NCBI GenBank assembly: GCA_903935335.1
Contig: CAIZRG010000017.1
Coordinates: 1-64,000 of the forward strand
DNA from: Oligoflexia bacterium
Lineage (GTDB): Bacteria; Bdellovibrionota; UBA1018
Direction: 5' to 3'
Length of the DNA stretch: 64,000 bases
Under the pieces are notes generated by a model. The model searched no databases. It was given only the letters and a program-made list of their open reading frames with translations, and was not told the DNA's origin. Positions within the stretch are counted from its first letter, which is position 1. Every line of letters begins with the position of its first letter. A program made the translations under genes and the position numbers. Positions 52,736 to 60,739 of the stretch are shown here, piece by piece.

Positions 52736-54484
52736 TTACCGACTTCCTTGGGGCTGGGAGTAAAGGGACCAAGCCCCCTGTTTCCACCTCATCAACCAAG
52801 GCTCTTGAAAACCGCAGTCCCGAGCCAAACGTCTGAAGTAATCAAAATCAATTTCGTGAGAGTCTCGAAGAAGCACAAAATCTGGGCACTTCCTTGGGAG
52901 CAAAAAAACCTCGGGCCATCGCATGACCCATTTTCTTCCTGCAACCCAAGGACCGGCTAATTCATCAGCTGAAAGAGAAGCAGATTCAGGGATTTGCTTA
53001 AGTTTTTCTCTCAATGAAGAAACCTCCTGAGATGAAACCCAAAACTCTCGCAACTCCATGATCGGATCAGACCTCATTTGAAGCAAACTCCAGAACACCC
53101 ACACCCCAAGAAGTGTGTTTGACCGATAGTACCTCAGGGCAAGCAAAGTTAAGGCTGCCAGCACAGGCCAAATTTCTAAAACATAATGAAATTCAGACCG
53201 GCGCAGTGGAAGATATGTAGCAAGAGCGGCACTCCCTAATGAAGGCAAAGCAACTAAAAACCAACTTAAACTAATAAGATTTTTACGAATTAAAATTAAA
53301 GGAATAAATAACCAAGGAGAAAAAAGAGTGATTCCATATTTTATGAGCTCCCAAGCTCCTACGGTTCGAATCACAATCCTGGGATCCTGGATCAGTGTTC
53401 TAAAAAAATCTGTCAAGTTATTTCCGAGATAGCTATAATAACGGAGAAAATAGTTCTTATCAATAGGGTGACCTAAATTTTCAAAACGAATAAAAAAATA
53501 AAGGAGTCCAAAAGCACTCAAAACTAATAAAAGGGAAAATAACAGGCTTTCTTTTTTCTGAGCTTTTGTATGAACTAGAAAAACTGCCCAAACCATGAAA
53601 AAAAATGAAACATCTAGTAAGAGAATCTCTTTTGAACCGGCTGCTATCAAAAGTAAAACAAATGCAATGAAGCGAGTTCTCCATTTCTGATGAGGCCAGG
53701 CACGCCCTTCTCCTAAAACCAAAGCAAAAGCCCACGAAAGACAACAAAAAGCTATAGCGTTTTCATGAAATCCCCATTTTAAATTGCCCCAAAAACTTTC
53801 AAAGCTAAACAGAATCAGTGTCAAAGCTCTGAGCCATTTTTTACGATATTCTTCTGAAATTCCTTCTATTTTTGAAGCTAGAAAAATCCAAGATAGCCCT
53901 CCCCCAAAAAGTAGAATCGGTTGCAAAACCGGAAGGAAAAGCGGACTTTTTTTAAAAATTACAAAAAGAGGAACCAATAACGCCAAGGAGGGAGAAAAAT
54001 GATCAGACAAAAAATCACCTGCTCCACTGATCGTGCTATGAAACCCTAATCCTTGAGACAAACTCCATAATATTTGATGAAAAATCCCTACATCATAGAG
54101 AGTCGTTCTCAAGGAAAAAGCCTGTAAAACTGAGAGCGCCAGAGAAACCCCTAAAGCACTCAAAGCAAAACACCATCGAAACCTTGGGATCATCAAGGCT
54201 TCGAAAAATTTCTGAGCTCCTTTTAAAATAAAACTTTTTTGGCGAGTCTGAGGCAAAAGAAAATAGAAAAATCCAACCAAAAGCAGGATGATTCTCCGTA
54301 GATCAGGGCCATGCTTCAGATAGAGATGGCCCTGCCATCGCACTCCCCCCATGAACCAGACTCCTAAAAAAAAGAGCAAAACTCCATCTAAAACTCTGAT
54401 TAAGAATGCGCTTAGGATAACTCTTCGAGCCATCCCCTGGGAGGAAACTGGAATGAAATCACAGTCCTTCGAATTTCTGTGCAA
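52736..54484 (-). CDS. DUF2079 polytopic membrane protein
   Basis: A 582-aa integral membrane protein with about ten to twelve hydrophobic helices. The DUF2079 signature is visible as TTLYDVGIFHQILWSLSQG followed by DFLSDHFSPSLALLVPLF (about residues 130-175). WGNLKWGFHENAIAFCCLSWA fits the next conserved block. Members resemble lipid-linked-sugar glycosyltransferases of the GT-C fold, but the activity is unproven. A large polar loop lies at the C-terminus. The start is uncertain: a first ATG 54482-54484 or the downstream ATG at MARRVILSAF (about residue 18) are both possible. Confidence 0.87.
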   Translation of the reverse strand: MHRNSKDCDFIPVSSQGMARRVILSAFLIRVLDGVLLFFLGVWFMGGVRWQGHLYLKHGPDLRRIILLLVGFFYFLLPQTRQKSFILKGAQKFFEALMIPRFRWCFALSALGVSLALSVLQAFSLRTTLYDVGIFHQILWSLSQGLGFHSTISGAGDFLSDHFSPSLALLVPLFVIFKKSPLFLPVLQPILLFGGGLSWIFLASKIEGISEEYRKKWLRALTLILFSFESFWGNLKWGFHENAIAFCCLSWAFALVLGEGRAWPHQKWRTRFIAFVLLLIAAGSKEILLLDVSFFFMVWAVFLVHTKAQKKESLLFSLLLVLSAFGLLYFFIRFENLGHPIDKNYFLRYYSYLGNNLTDFFRTLIQDPRIVIRTVGAWELIKYGITLFSPWLFIPLILIRKNLISLSWFLVALPSLGSAALATYLPLRRSEFHYVLEIWPVLAALTLLALRYYRSNTLLGVWVFWSLLQMRSDPIMELREFWVSSQEVSSLREKLKQIPESASLSADELAGPWVAGRKWVMRWPEVFLLPRKCPDFVLLRDSHEIDFDYFRRLARDCGFQEPWLMRWKQGAWSLYSQPQGSR

Positions 54485-54525
54485 GTTGCCCTTTCCTGTT
54501 TTATAAACACTTTTGAGGAAAATTC

Positions 54526-55311
54526 ATGCATAATCTAGTATTAAAACCATTTGAAGGAAAAAAAGCTCTCATTCTAGGTGTGGCCAATGAGAGAAGTTTA
54601 GCTTGGTCAATTGCACAACACCTCTATCAAGGGGGAGCAAGACTTGCGTTCACCTACCAGGGTGAGGCTTTGGAGCGCCGAGTTCGGCCTCTTGCTGAAT
54701 CAGTTCAAGCGGATATCATCTATCCTTGCAATGTCTCAGAGGACTCGCACCTGGATTCGCTTTTTGCTGAAATCAAAAATCAATGGGGCGGAATGGATAT
54801 CCTCATTCACTCGGTAGCCTTTGCTAATAAAGAAGATCTCGAAGGTCGATTTGTTCATACTTCTCGAGAGGGCTTTCGAATTGCCATGGATATCAGTGCT
54901 TTTAGTTTAATCGCAACAGCTCGTAGAGCTGAGCCTCTCATGGAAGGTCGAGAAGGCTCGATTATTACACTTTCTTACTATGGAGCCCAAAAAGTAGTAC
55001 CCAACTACAACATTATGGGGGTTGCTAAGGCAGCTCTAGAAGCAAGTGTTCGATATCTTGCCTACGACCTAGGCCCTAAAAAAATTCGAGTGAATGCAAT
55101 CTCAGCTGGACCTGTGAAAACCTTGGCCGCAGCAGGCATCAAAAATTTTAAATCCATGCTTGCAGCTTCCGAGGAAAAAACCCCACTCCATGAAAACATC
55201 AGCGCAGACGATGTTGGATCCCTTTCTGCTTTTCTTTGCTCATCCTATGCTAAGCACATTACGGGAAGCACTCTTTACGTCGATAGTGGAGCTCATATTA
55301 TGGGAGTTTAA
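54526..55311 (+). CDS. fabI: Enoyl-[acyl-carrier-protein] reductase (NADH)
   Basis: A 261-aa short-chain dehydrogenase of the FabI type, catalysing the last step of each fatty-acid elongation round. The NADH-binding start is LILGVANERSLAWSIAQ, HSVAFANKEDLEG follows, and the catalytic Tyr and Lys are in YYGAQKVVPNYNIMGVAK (Y-x6-K). INAISAGPVKTLAAAG is the usual substrate-loop region. GAGGA precedes the ATG. It is divergent from the DUF2079 gene. A 13-base AT-only inverted repeat and then a small-RNA candidate follow it. Confidence 0.96.
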   Translation: MHNLVLKPFEGKKALILGVANERSLAWSIAQHLYQGGARLAFTYQGEALERRVRPLAESVQADIIYPCNVSEDSHLDSLFAEIKNQWGGMDILIHSVAFANKEDLEGRFVHTSREGFRIAMDISAFSLIATARRAEPLMEGREGSIITLSYYGAQKVVPNYNIMGVAKAALEASVRYLAYDLGPKKIRVNAISAGPVKTLAAAGIKNFKSMLAASEEKTPLHENISADDVGSLSAFLCSSYAKHITGSTLYVDSGAHIMGV

Positions 55312-55352
55312 TGGAAAGTTGAGTGGCAAACAGGAATTGCCCATACCGGCCC

Positions 55353-55379
55353 AAAAATTAAAAAACTTTTTTAATTTTT
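55353..55379 (+). repeat. AT-only perfect inverted repeat after fabI
   Basis: AAAAATTAAAAAA (55353-55365) and TTTTTTAATTTTT (55367-55379) are perfect reverse complements around a single C. It could end fabI transcription weakly, in either direction, but has no G or C in its stem. It stands between the fabI stop and the promoter of the candidate small RNA. Confidence 0.6.
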
Positions 55380-55382
55380 CTC

Positions 55383-55411
55383 TTGCTATCTACAAAAAAA
55401 ATTATTATAAC
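55383..55411 (+). promoter_or_regulatory. Promoter for the candidate small RNA
   Basis: TTGCTA (55383-55388) and TATAAC (55406-55411) are separated by exactly 17 bases. The predicted transcription start is near 55418. No coding frame follows, but a strong terminator lies about 70-110 bases downstream. Confidence 0.55.
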
Positions 55412-55417
55412 CAGATC

Positions 55418-55530
55418 AATTTCAAGTCGTTTTCGCGGGCATCCCACTTCCCCCCCCACACACTGAATGAGGTGCCCGTGGCTGTAAAGGACTCGGAGGA
55501 GCAATCCTCCGAGTCCTTTATTGTTTTCTT
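55418..55530 (+). ncRNA. Candidate small RNA of about 110 nt
   Basis: Between fabI and the next gene, a promoter-like pair and an intrinsic terminator bracket a sequence with its own structure. CGCGGGCA (55434-55441) pairs with TGCCCGTG (55473-55480), allowing one G-T pair. The enclosed loop carries a run of eight to nine C (about 55452-55457 and flanks, within CTTCCCCCCCCACACA). A second hairpin is the terminator, with stem GGACTCGGAGGA and GNRA-type loop GCAA. An exposed C-run can pair with ribosome binding sites, as in several known regulatory RNAs. It does not match 4.5S, 6S or tmRNA. Existence is inferred from sequence only. Confidence 0.5.
55489..55528 (+). terminator. Strong intrinsic terminator
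   Basis: GGACTCGGAGGA (55489-55500) pairs perfectly with TCCTCCGAGTCC (55505-55516) around GCAA, followed by TTTATTGTTTTC. Twelve GC-rich pairs and a T-tract make this the clearest terminator in the window. The T-tract is on the plus strand; on the minus strand only a few T follow, so it may be weakly bidirectional for the converging gene. Confidence 0.88.
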
Positions 55531-55534
55531 TTAT

Positions 55535-57007
55535 TTAGCCAGCTTTACGAAGTTCCTGAACTCCTCGATATTCTTGTGCTTTTAAGCTATGCCTCCGAAG
55601 CAGCCTGAGAAAGTTACTTCGATCCAGTTTAGCTTCTCTGGCGGAAGAGGAAACATTCCCTTTATTTTTTTCAAGAGTTCGAATCAAATAATCCCTCTCA
55701 AAAGCCTCAGACCATCTTTTTTTGTTCTCAGTATAGCTCAATGAAGATGCTGTCATTTGAGAAAGGTTACCAGAAAAACTGACTTCCAGCTTTTGGAATG
55801 AGAGACGCTGGGAGCTTTTAGAGTCTGCAACCCAAGCAAATCTTTCTACCTCATTCCAAAGCTCTACTAAATTGCCAGGCCAAGAATATTGAGACCAGCT
55901 ATTTTGTAAATCAGGATTAAACCCTTGAAAATTTTGACCCAAGGTCCGAAAACACCTTTCAGCAAATTGAGTCGCTAAAGGAAGAATATCTTCGGGTCGC
56001 TCTCTAAGGGGTGGCACTGTAATCAGAGTTTTACCTAAAAAGTTTTTAAAATCTTCCCTTTTCCCGTTTAAAAATTCCTCCTGAATTCCCTGAACAGCAG
56101 CAATGACTCGAACATCAAACACAACCTCAGCTGAGGACCCCACCCTTCGAAAACTTTTTGCCTTGAGGGCTTGCAAAAGTTTAGATTGAGCTTCTTCATT
56201 CAAGCTCTCTATCCGATCTAAGAACAAAGTCCCCTCATGAGCTAATTCTAAGGCACCTCGCCGAAGGTCCTTCCGATCCAAACTTCCATATTGCTCATAT
56301 CCATAAAGCTCGTGGTCGATCTCATAAGGAGAAAATTGAGCACAATTTAAAACAATCCAAGGACCTCGATTTCTTTGCGAGCCCAGATGAATAGCCCAAG
56401 CAACCCCCTGTGCACCGCTACCTTTCTCTCCGAACAGCAAAACAGGAGGCTCCTCGGCAATCCCTCGCATCACATCTCTCCGTAGACTCACCAAGGTTTC
56501 ATTCACAGTTTGCATAGAGCGAGACTTTGATGAAAAGCAAAATCGTTCTTCTAATACTCCTTCAGCTCTTTTCAACCGAGCTTTGGCACGAGAAATCCAG
56601 CGAGCATTTCTAAGCTCTTGCTCGTATTCATTCAAACGAGTCATCACAGACTCAACTATGTCTTCCATCCTGAAGGGCTCAATAAAGTAGTCCTTTACTT
56701 GACTTTTTAGAGCTCCTAAAATCTCAACTTCATTTCGTTCACGAGCAATTCCTATCACTCCAAGAGCACGATCTTTCTGTCTTGCTTCATTAACAAATTG
56801 ACGAGCTCTACCCGAAAAAGCTTGAAAATTAACCAAAACCAGATGAAACCTCTCTAACCTGAGAAGAACAGATAGAGATCTCTCAAGATGAGCAACAAAA
56901 ACTGTCCCCATTTTTCTTCGCTCGAATTCGATTTTTAAGGATTGACACATTTTTTCATCATCATCAATAATTAAAATTCTCATTAACATATTCGTCTTTT
57001 CGGACAC
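55535..57007 (-). CDS. NtrC-like protein with degenerate receiver and AAA+ domains
   Basis: A 490-aa protein with the layout of a sigma-54 activator: receiver (1-125), AAA+ (about 160-400) and Fis-type HTH (NKGNVSSSAREAKLDRSNFLR, cited as GNVSSSAREAKLDRSNFL) at the end. Key residues are lost in each functional part. The receiver phosphorylation site reads LVLVNFQAF (Asn for Asp). Walker A reads GEKGSGAQG (about 192) with Ala for the essential Lys. The GAFTGA loop is replaced by YGSLDRKD, and Walker B reads LFLDRIESL with Arg for Glu. It can probably not hydrolyse ATP or remodel sigma-54 but may still bind DNA. The GTG start is uncertain; ATGs lie at residues 7 and 9. Confidence 0.87.
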   Translation of the reverse strand: MSEKTNMLMRILIIDDDEKMCQSLKIEFERRKMGTVFVAHLERSLSVLLRLERFHLVLVNFQAFSGRARQFVNEARQKDRALGVIGIARERNEVEILGALKSQVKDYFIEPFRMEDIVESVMTRLNEYEQELRNARWISRAKARLKRAEGVLEERFCFSSKSRSMQTVNETLVSLRRDVMRGIAEEPPVLLFGEKGSGAQGVAWAIHLGSQRNRGPWIVLNCAQFSPYEIDHELYGYEQYGSLDRKDLRRGALELAHEGTLFLDRIESLNEEAQSKLLQALKAKSFRRVGSSAEVVFDVRVIAAVQGIQEEFLNGKREDFKNFLGKTLITVPPLRERPEDILPLATQFAERCFRTLGQNFQGFNPDLQNSWSQYSWPGNLVELWNEVERFAWVADSKSSQRLSFQKLEVSFSGNLSQMTASSLSYTENKKRWSEAFERDYLIRTLEKNKGNVSSSAREAKLDRSNFLRLLRRHSLKAQEYRGVQELRKAG

Positions 57008-57017
57008 AGGGAACTTT

Positions 57018-57443
57018 TCACTGAGTTTTATTCAATTCTTTTTCATCTGGCTTCCACTTCACTGCAATGGCCTGACAAAGAACTTGACCCTCCATGCCAT
57101 CATCTGAACATTCAGCGGAAGGATACATTTCACGCCTTCCATCCTCTAGGAAAACAACCGATTTGACATCAATCACTGCATCTCCTCCTTGAGTTTTTGC
57201 AATTTTTACCAAATCTCTAACAGCTTTATTAAAATAATTATGACACAGAGCATTTTCTTCATGATTGGGATCTAAAGAAATAAAGTTCGATTTAGCTCTA
57301 ACGACCCCTAAGACCTGATAAGGTCTTTGGACATCTCCAAAAAAAGCGAGCTCCTTTGGAAAGGAATAAGCCTTATGCTTTGGAGTTGGCATTGAGCTAC
57401 AAGCCAAAAAAGAAATAGATAGCAATGATAATATTTTATTCAT
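57018..57443 (-). CDS. Small putative lipoprotein
   Basis: A 141-aa protein with a lipoprotein signal, LSLLSISFLACSS, lipobox LAC with Cys at about residue 15. The mature part contains QVLGVVRAKSNF and GGDAVIDVKSVVFLEDG, a pattern like the small alpha/beta lipoproteins and YbjQ-like domains that share a GxDAVIxV motif. Three further cysteines lie near the end. It precedes the degenerate NtrC-like gene by 10 bases in the same direction. Function unknown. Confidence 0.75.
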   Translation of the reverse strand: MNKILSLLSISFLACSSMPTPKHKAYSFPKELAFFGDVQRPYQVLGVVRAKSNFISLDPNHEENALCHNYFNKAVRDLVKIAKTQGGDAVIDVKSVVFLEDGRREMYPSAECSDDGMEGQVLCQAIAVKWKPDEKELNKTQ

Positions 57444-57534
57444 AGATGTACCTACAAAACTCGTTTGAATTTCAACCTAAAACAGGTGTAGCATTTTATA
57501 AATGTTATCAAAATTATTTTTAGGGATATCTTTA

Positions 57535-58149
57535 ATGGGTTCAGAATGGGTTCTTTACTTCCTAGTCACAATCTCTCTCTTTTCCATGACTATCATTTTT
57601 GAAAGAACGTGGTTTTATCGGGTATCGGCTCGAGGAATCACATCATTTCGAATTAAAATTCGAGAAGAGATTTTAAAAGGTAACTCAGAAAATGCTTTAG
57701 AAACAGCTAAAACAAGAGTTCTAAATCAATTAGCACCTGATTTAGAGTCAGAAATGATCTTTATCATACTTTCCCATTCTCAATATTCTTCTGAAATCTT
57801 GACACAACTTGCTCAAGATGCAGTGGTACGAGCTAGACTAGCCTGGGATAAAAACCTTCATATCCTTGCTACCATTGGAAATAACGCTCCTTTTGTTGGG
57901 CTCTTTGGAACAGTTCTTGGAATCATTAAGGCTTTCCATGACTTATCTGAACAAACTGGGACAGGCCCCCAAACTGTAACATCAGGAATCTCTGAAGCCT
58001 TAGTTGCAACTGCAGTAGGACTCCTGGTTGCAATTCCTGCAGTCATTGCTTTCAATCTTTTTCAACGCCGAGTTAAATCAGGTTTATTGCAAGCAGAAGC
58101 ATTGAAAAGTTTTTTAATAGGAAACTTAACTCAATCTACGAAAGATTAA
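57535..58149 (+). CDS. MotA/TolQ/ExbB proton channel family protein
   Basis: From ATG 57535, with AGGGAT at 57522-57527, the protein has 204 aa; an upstream ATG at 57502 lacks a ribosome site. Three membrane helices are seen: WVLYFLVTISLFSMTIIFE, a long second one in HILATIGNNAPFVGLFGTVLGI, and VATAVGLLVAIPAVIAFNLF. The APFVGLFGTVLGI and TAVGLLVAIPAV motifs are diagnostic for ExbB/TolQ. With the ExbD-like protein encoded next, it forms a proton-driven motor energising an outer-membrane or cell-envelope process. No TonB or TolA is in the window. Confidence 0.92.
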   Translation: MGSEWVLYFLVTISLFSMTIIFERTWFYRVSARGITSFRIKIREEILKGNSENALETAKTRVLNQLAPDLESEMIFIILSHSQYSSEILTQLAQDAVVRARLAWDKNLHILATIGNNAPFVGLFGTVLGIIKAFHDLSEQTGTGPQTVTSGISEALVATAVGLLVAIPAVIAFNLFQRRVKSGLLQAEALKSFLIGNLTQSTKD

Positions 58150-58162
58150 TCGGGATATTTGT

Positions 58163-58579
58163 ATGGCAGGAAACTTAGGAGAAATCTCAGAAGACGAGCT
58201 CATTTCAGGAATTAATATAACTCCTCTGGTTGATGTTGTCTTAGTCTTACTCATCATTTTTATGATCACCGCACCATCAATCTATCAGTCAACTATAAAA
58301 ATTCAACTCCCCAAGGCTAAAACAACGAGTCAAACCAATGAAAGTCATCTTCATTTCTTAATTAATTCTGAAGGTCAACTTTTCTGGAATAAGACCTCGA
58401 TGGATTGGAAAACACTCAAAAATCAACTCAAAGAACTCGCTCAACCCTCACAGAAAACAGCCATTATTTCTGCCGATGAAAAAGCTTACCATGGAACAGT
58501 CATCCGCTTAATAGATGCTCTCCAAGAAGTTGGACTGAGTCAATTTTCACTTCAGGTAGAATCCGTTTCATCACGATAA
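58163..58579 (+). CDS. ExbD/TolR family protein
   Basis: A 138-aa partner of the ExbB-like channel. One N-terminal helix follows the conserved NITPLVDVVLVLLIIFMITAP segment (cited in part: ITPLVDVVLVLLIIF), with the proton-carrying Asp in PLVDVVL. The rest is a periplasmic domain with the TolR/ExbD fold, including AIISADEKAYHGTVIRLIDAL. It starts 13 bases after the exbB-like stop. Whether the pair serves TonB-type uptake, Tol-Pal or gliding cannot be told here. The feo operon on the other strand hints at iron uptake. Confidence 0.93.
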   Translation: MAGNLGEISEDELISGINITPLVDVVLVLLIIFMITAPSIYQSTIKIQLPKAKTTSQTNESHLHFLINSEGQLFWNKTSMDWKTLKNQLKELAQPSQKTAIISADEKAYHGTVIRLIDALQEVGLSQFSLQVESVSSR

Positions 58580-58591
58580 AACCTAAGTCTG

Positions 58592-58783
58592 TCATGAACA
58601 CTTGCAATTGGAACAAGGTGTTTTCGCTGAAATCTGACCTCTTACCCAGATAGCCCACTTTATTTTACCACACTTCAATAACCATTCTGAGAGAAAACCT
58701 GCTAAAAATTTTCTAAAAATCTGAATTCCTATTTTAGCAAAAACTAAACTTACAATTCCAAATACAATCATGTCTTGATTCAT
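58592..58783 (-). CDS. FeoB-associated Cys-rich small membrane protein
   Basis: A 63-aa frame with a hydrophobic N-terminal helix (MIVFGIVSLVFAKIGIQIF), a basic middle and the cysteine-rich end CSNCKCS. This is the pattern of FeoB-associated Cys-rich membrane proteins that often follow feoB. It lies 25 bases downstream of feoB in the same direction. Assignment rests on the position and the helix-plus-Cys pattern; the sequence itself is short. Confidence 0.62.
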   Translation of the reverse strand: MNQDMIVFGIVSLVFAKIGIQIFRKFLAGFLSEWLLKCGKIKWAIWVRGQISAKTPCSNCKCS

Positions 58784-58808
58784 TTTTTAAAGTTCCACTT
58801 TTTAAAAT

Positions 58809-60713
58809 CTAACCTAATCCTATTCTTACTGAAATTTGATACGTCAGGAAAGATCCGAAATAAGCCAGCCCTGTCATATAAACTAAAATGAATGCCGGCC
58901 ATCGAAGCGAATGAGTCTCTCGATGGGCTACTGCTAAAGTTGAAAAACATTGACAGGCTAAAACATACCAAACAAGTAAGCTCAAAGCAGTAGCTACACT
59001 CCACTCCTTGGCAATTCTTTCACCTAAAAGATGAGAGCCCCCTTCTTTCTCATCCATCGCATAAACAGTTGCTAAAGATCCCAACATGATTTCTCGAGCA
59101 GCAAAACCTGGAATCAAAGCCACCGCTATTTTCCAATTAAAGCCCAAGGGTTTCACCCCGGGCTCTAACCAACGCCCCAGTTGTCCTGCAAGGCTATAAG
59201 AAATAGCAGGACCCGGCTCTCCTGGTAAGGGCTTTGGATAGGATGCTAAAAACCAAAGAAGAATCGAAGCAGTCAGAATCACAGTACCAGCCCGGTAAAT
59301 AAAAAGCTTTCCTCGGTTTAAAAGACCTAAAAAAATATCTCTCAAGTTGGGCCATTTATAAGTAGGCAACTCCATGAGCAAGACTGAGTTAGCACCTTGT
59401 AAAAACGACTTCCTAAAAATGACAGCCATCAAAAGAGCCATCACAACTCCAGAAAAGTAAAGACCTACCATCACTAGTCCTTGAAGCCTTAAGGGACCTA
59501 AAATGACTCTATTTGGAATAAAAGCAGCAATCAATAAAGAGTAAATGGGCAATCGAGCTGAGCAGGTCATCAAAGGAGAGATTAAAATAGTTGTCAAACG
59601 GTCTCTTCTATTTTCAATCGTACGAGCTGCCATGATTCCTGGAATGGCACAAGCAAACGAAGACAAAAGAGGAATAAAAGCTCTCCCATGTAAGCCCACT
59701 CGTGCCATAAGCCGATCCATCAGGAACGCAGCTCTGGACATATAACCAGAATCCTCTAGAAATAAAAGAAACGCAAAAAGCAATAATATTTGAGGTAAAA
59801 AAACGAGCACTGAACCAACTCCAGCCAGCACTCCATCCACTAGCAAACTTTGAAGTGGACCTTCAGGTATCTTTCGGTGAATGACCTCCCCTAAAAAACC
59901 AATCGAGTCCTTAATCCAATCCATTGGAACTTGAGCCCAAGTAAAAATAGCCTGAAACACAAAAGCTAAAACGAAGATCAAAAATAAACTTCCCCAAATC
60001 GGATGCAAGACTACCTGGTCGATTCGATCCGTCCATACTGTAAATTGAGGTAAGCATCGAGTTGCTAAAGCTAAAATTCGATCAATTTCCAAAAATCGCT
60101 TTTTAATCTCAGCTTCACCCCATTTCTGAAACTGAGGGGAAATTTGGCTTTGAGCCATCTTAAGATCTCTCCCCTTCAAGGCCTCCTTTTGAAGCTCTGT
60201 TGTCAGCTCAGCAATCCCTCTTTTCCTAGGAGCAACAGTGGGAATCACAGGAAATCCAAGCTCCCGTGACAAAACCTTCAAATCAAGATCTAAGCCCCGC
60301 TGTAAAGCTAAGTCCATCATATTCAGGGCTAGAACTAAGGGCTTTCCTAGGTCTCGAAGCTCCAACACAAAGCCCAAACTCCTTTCAAGCTGAGTAGCAT
60401 CCGCCACTGCTAACAAAACATCGGGAGAAGATCGATCTGGATGAAACCCTAATACCACATCTCGAGTAATCTCTTCATCGGGAGTCCTGGATGAAAGACT
60501 ATAGCTTCCTGGTAAGTCTAAAAGACTGAGAGTCACACCAGAACCGGTTAAAACTCGGCCCTCTTTACATTCCACGGTAACACCGGGATAGTTTCCGACT
60601 TTTGCCCTTCCCCCCGTCATCGCATTAAAAAGAGATGTCTTTCCGCAATTAGGGTTTCCTAACAAAGCAATTTCAATTGGTTTTTCCTGGTTCAAACTCA
60701 CTCCAAAATTCAT
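58809..60713 (-). CDS. feoB: Ferrous iron transporter FeoB
   Basis: A 634-aa protein joining an N-terminal GTPase to a polytopic membrane permease for Fe(II). G1 is LLGNPNCGKTSLFNAMTGG, the switch region GNYPGVTVE, G3 LLDLPGSYSLSSRTPDEE and the G4 motif NMMD. Gate motifs are VGSVLVFLPQILLLF and SFACAIPGIMAART, both with Cys or hydrophobic residues seen in the family. It is shorter than E. coli FeoB (773) but has the full core. A 14-base tandem duplication lies in front of its start codon. It follows feoA and an ArsR regulator. Confidence 0.94.
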   Translation of the reverse strand: MNFGVSLNQEKPIEIALLGNPNCGKTSLFNAMTGGRAKVGNYPGVTVECKEGRVLTGSGVTLSLLDLPGSYSLSSRTPDEEITRDVVLGFHPDRSSPDVLLAVADATQLERSLGFVLELRDLGKPLVLALNMMDLALQRGLDLDLKVLSRELGFPVIPTVAPRKRGIAELTTELQKEALKGRDLKMAQSQISPQFQKWGEAEIKKRFLEIDRILALATRCLPQFTVWTDRIDQVVLHPIWGSLFLIFVLAFVFQAIFTWAQVPMDWIKDSIGFLGEVIHRKIPEGPLQSLLVDGVLAGVGSVLVFLPQILLLFAFLLFLEDSGYMSRAAFLMDRLMARVGLHGRAFIPLLSSFACAIPGIMAARTIENRRDRLTTILISPLMTCSARLPIYSLLIAAFIPNRVILGPLRLQGLVMVGLYFSGVVMALLMAVIFRKSFLQGANSVLLMELPTYKWPNLRDIFLGLLNRGKLFIYRAGTVILTASILLWFLASYPKPLPGEPGPAISYSLAGQLGRWLEPGVKPLGFNWKIAVALIPGFAAREIMLGSLATVYAMDEKEGGSHLLGERIAKEWSVATALSLLVWYVLACQCFSTLAVAHRETHSLRWPAFILVYMTGLAYFGSFLTYQISVRIGLG

Positions 60714-60739
60714 TCCCGAAAGTTTATTCCCGAAAGTTT
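60712..60739. repeat. Tandem 14-bp duplication between feoA and feoB
   Basis: The unit ATTCCCGAAAGTTT occurs twice head to tail (60712-60725 and 60726-60739). On the coding (minus) strand each copy contains GGGA. One copy lies too close to the feoB ATG and the other too far, so the duplication changes the spacing of possible ribosome sites. Confidence 0.85.

Noticed and set aside
55418-55530. The small-RNA candidate as 4.5S (SRP) or 6S RNA
   Set aside because: The conserved SRP apical motif GGAAG...AGCAG is missing, and there is no long 6S-like open bulge structure.
55160-55585. A 141-codon frame overlapping the end of fabI
   Set aside because: It starts inside fabI in another frame and runs through the small-RNA candidate and terminator, with low-complexity sequence. 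It also overlaps the converging gene.
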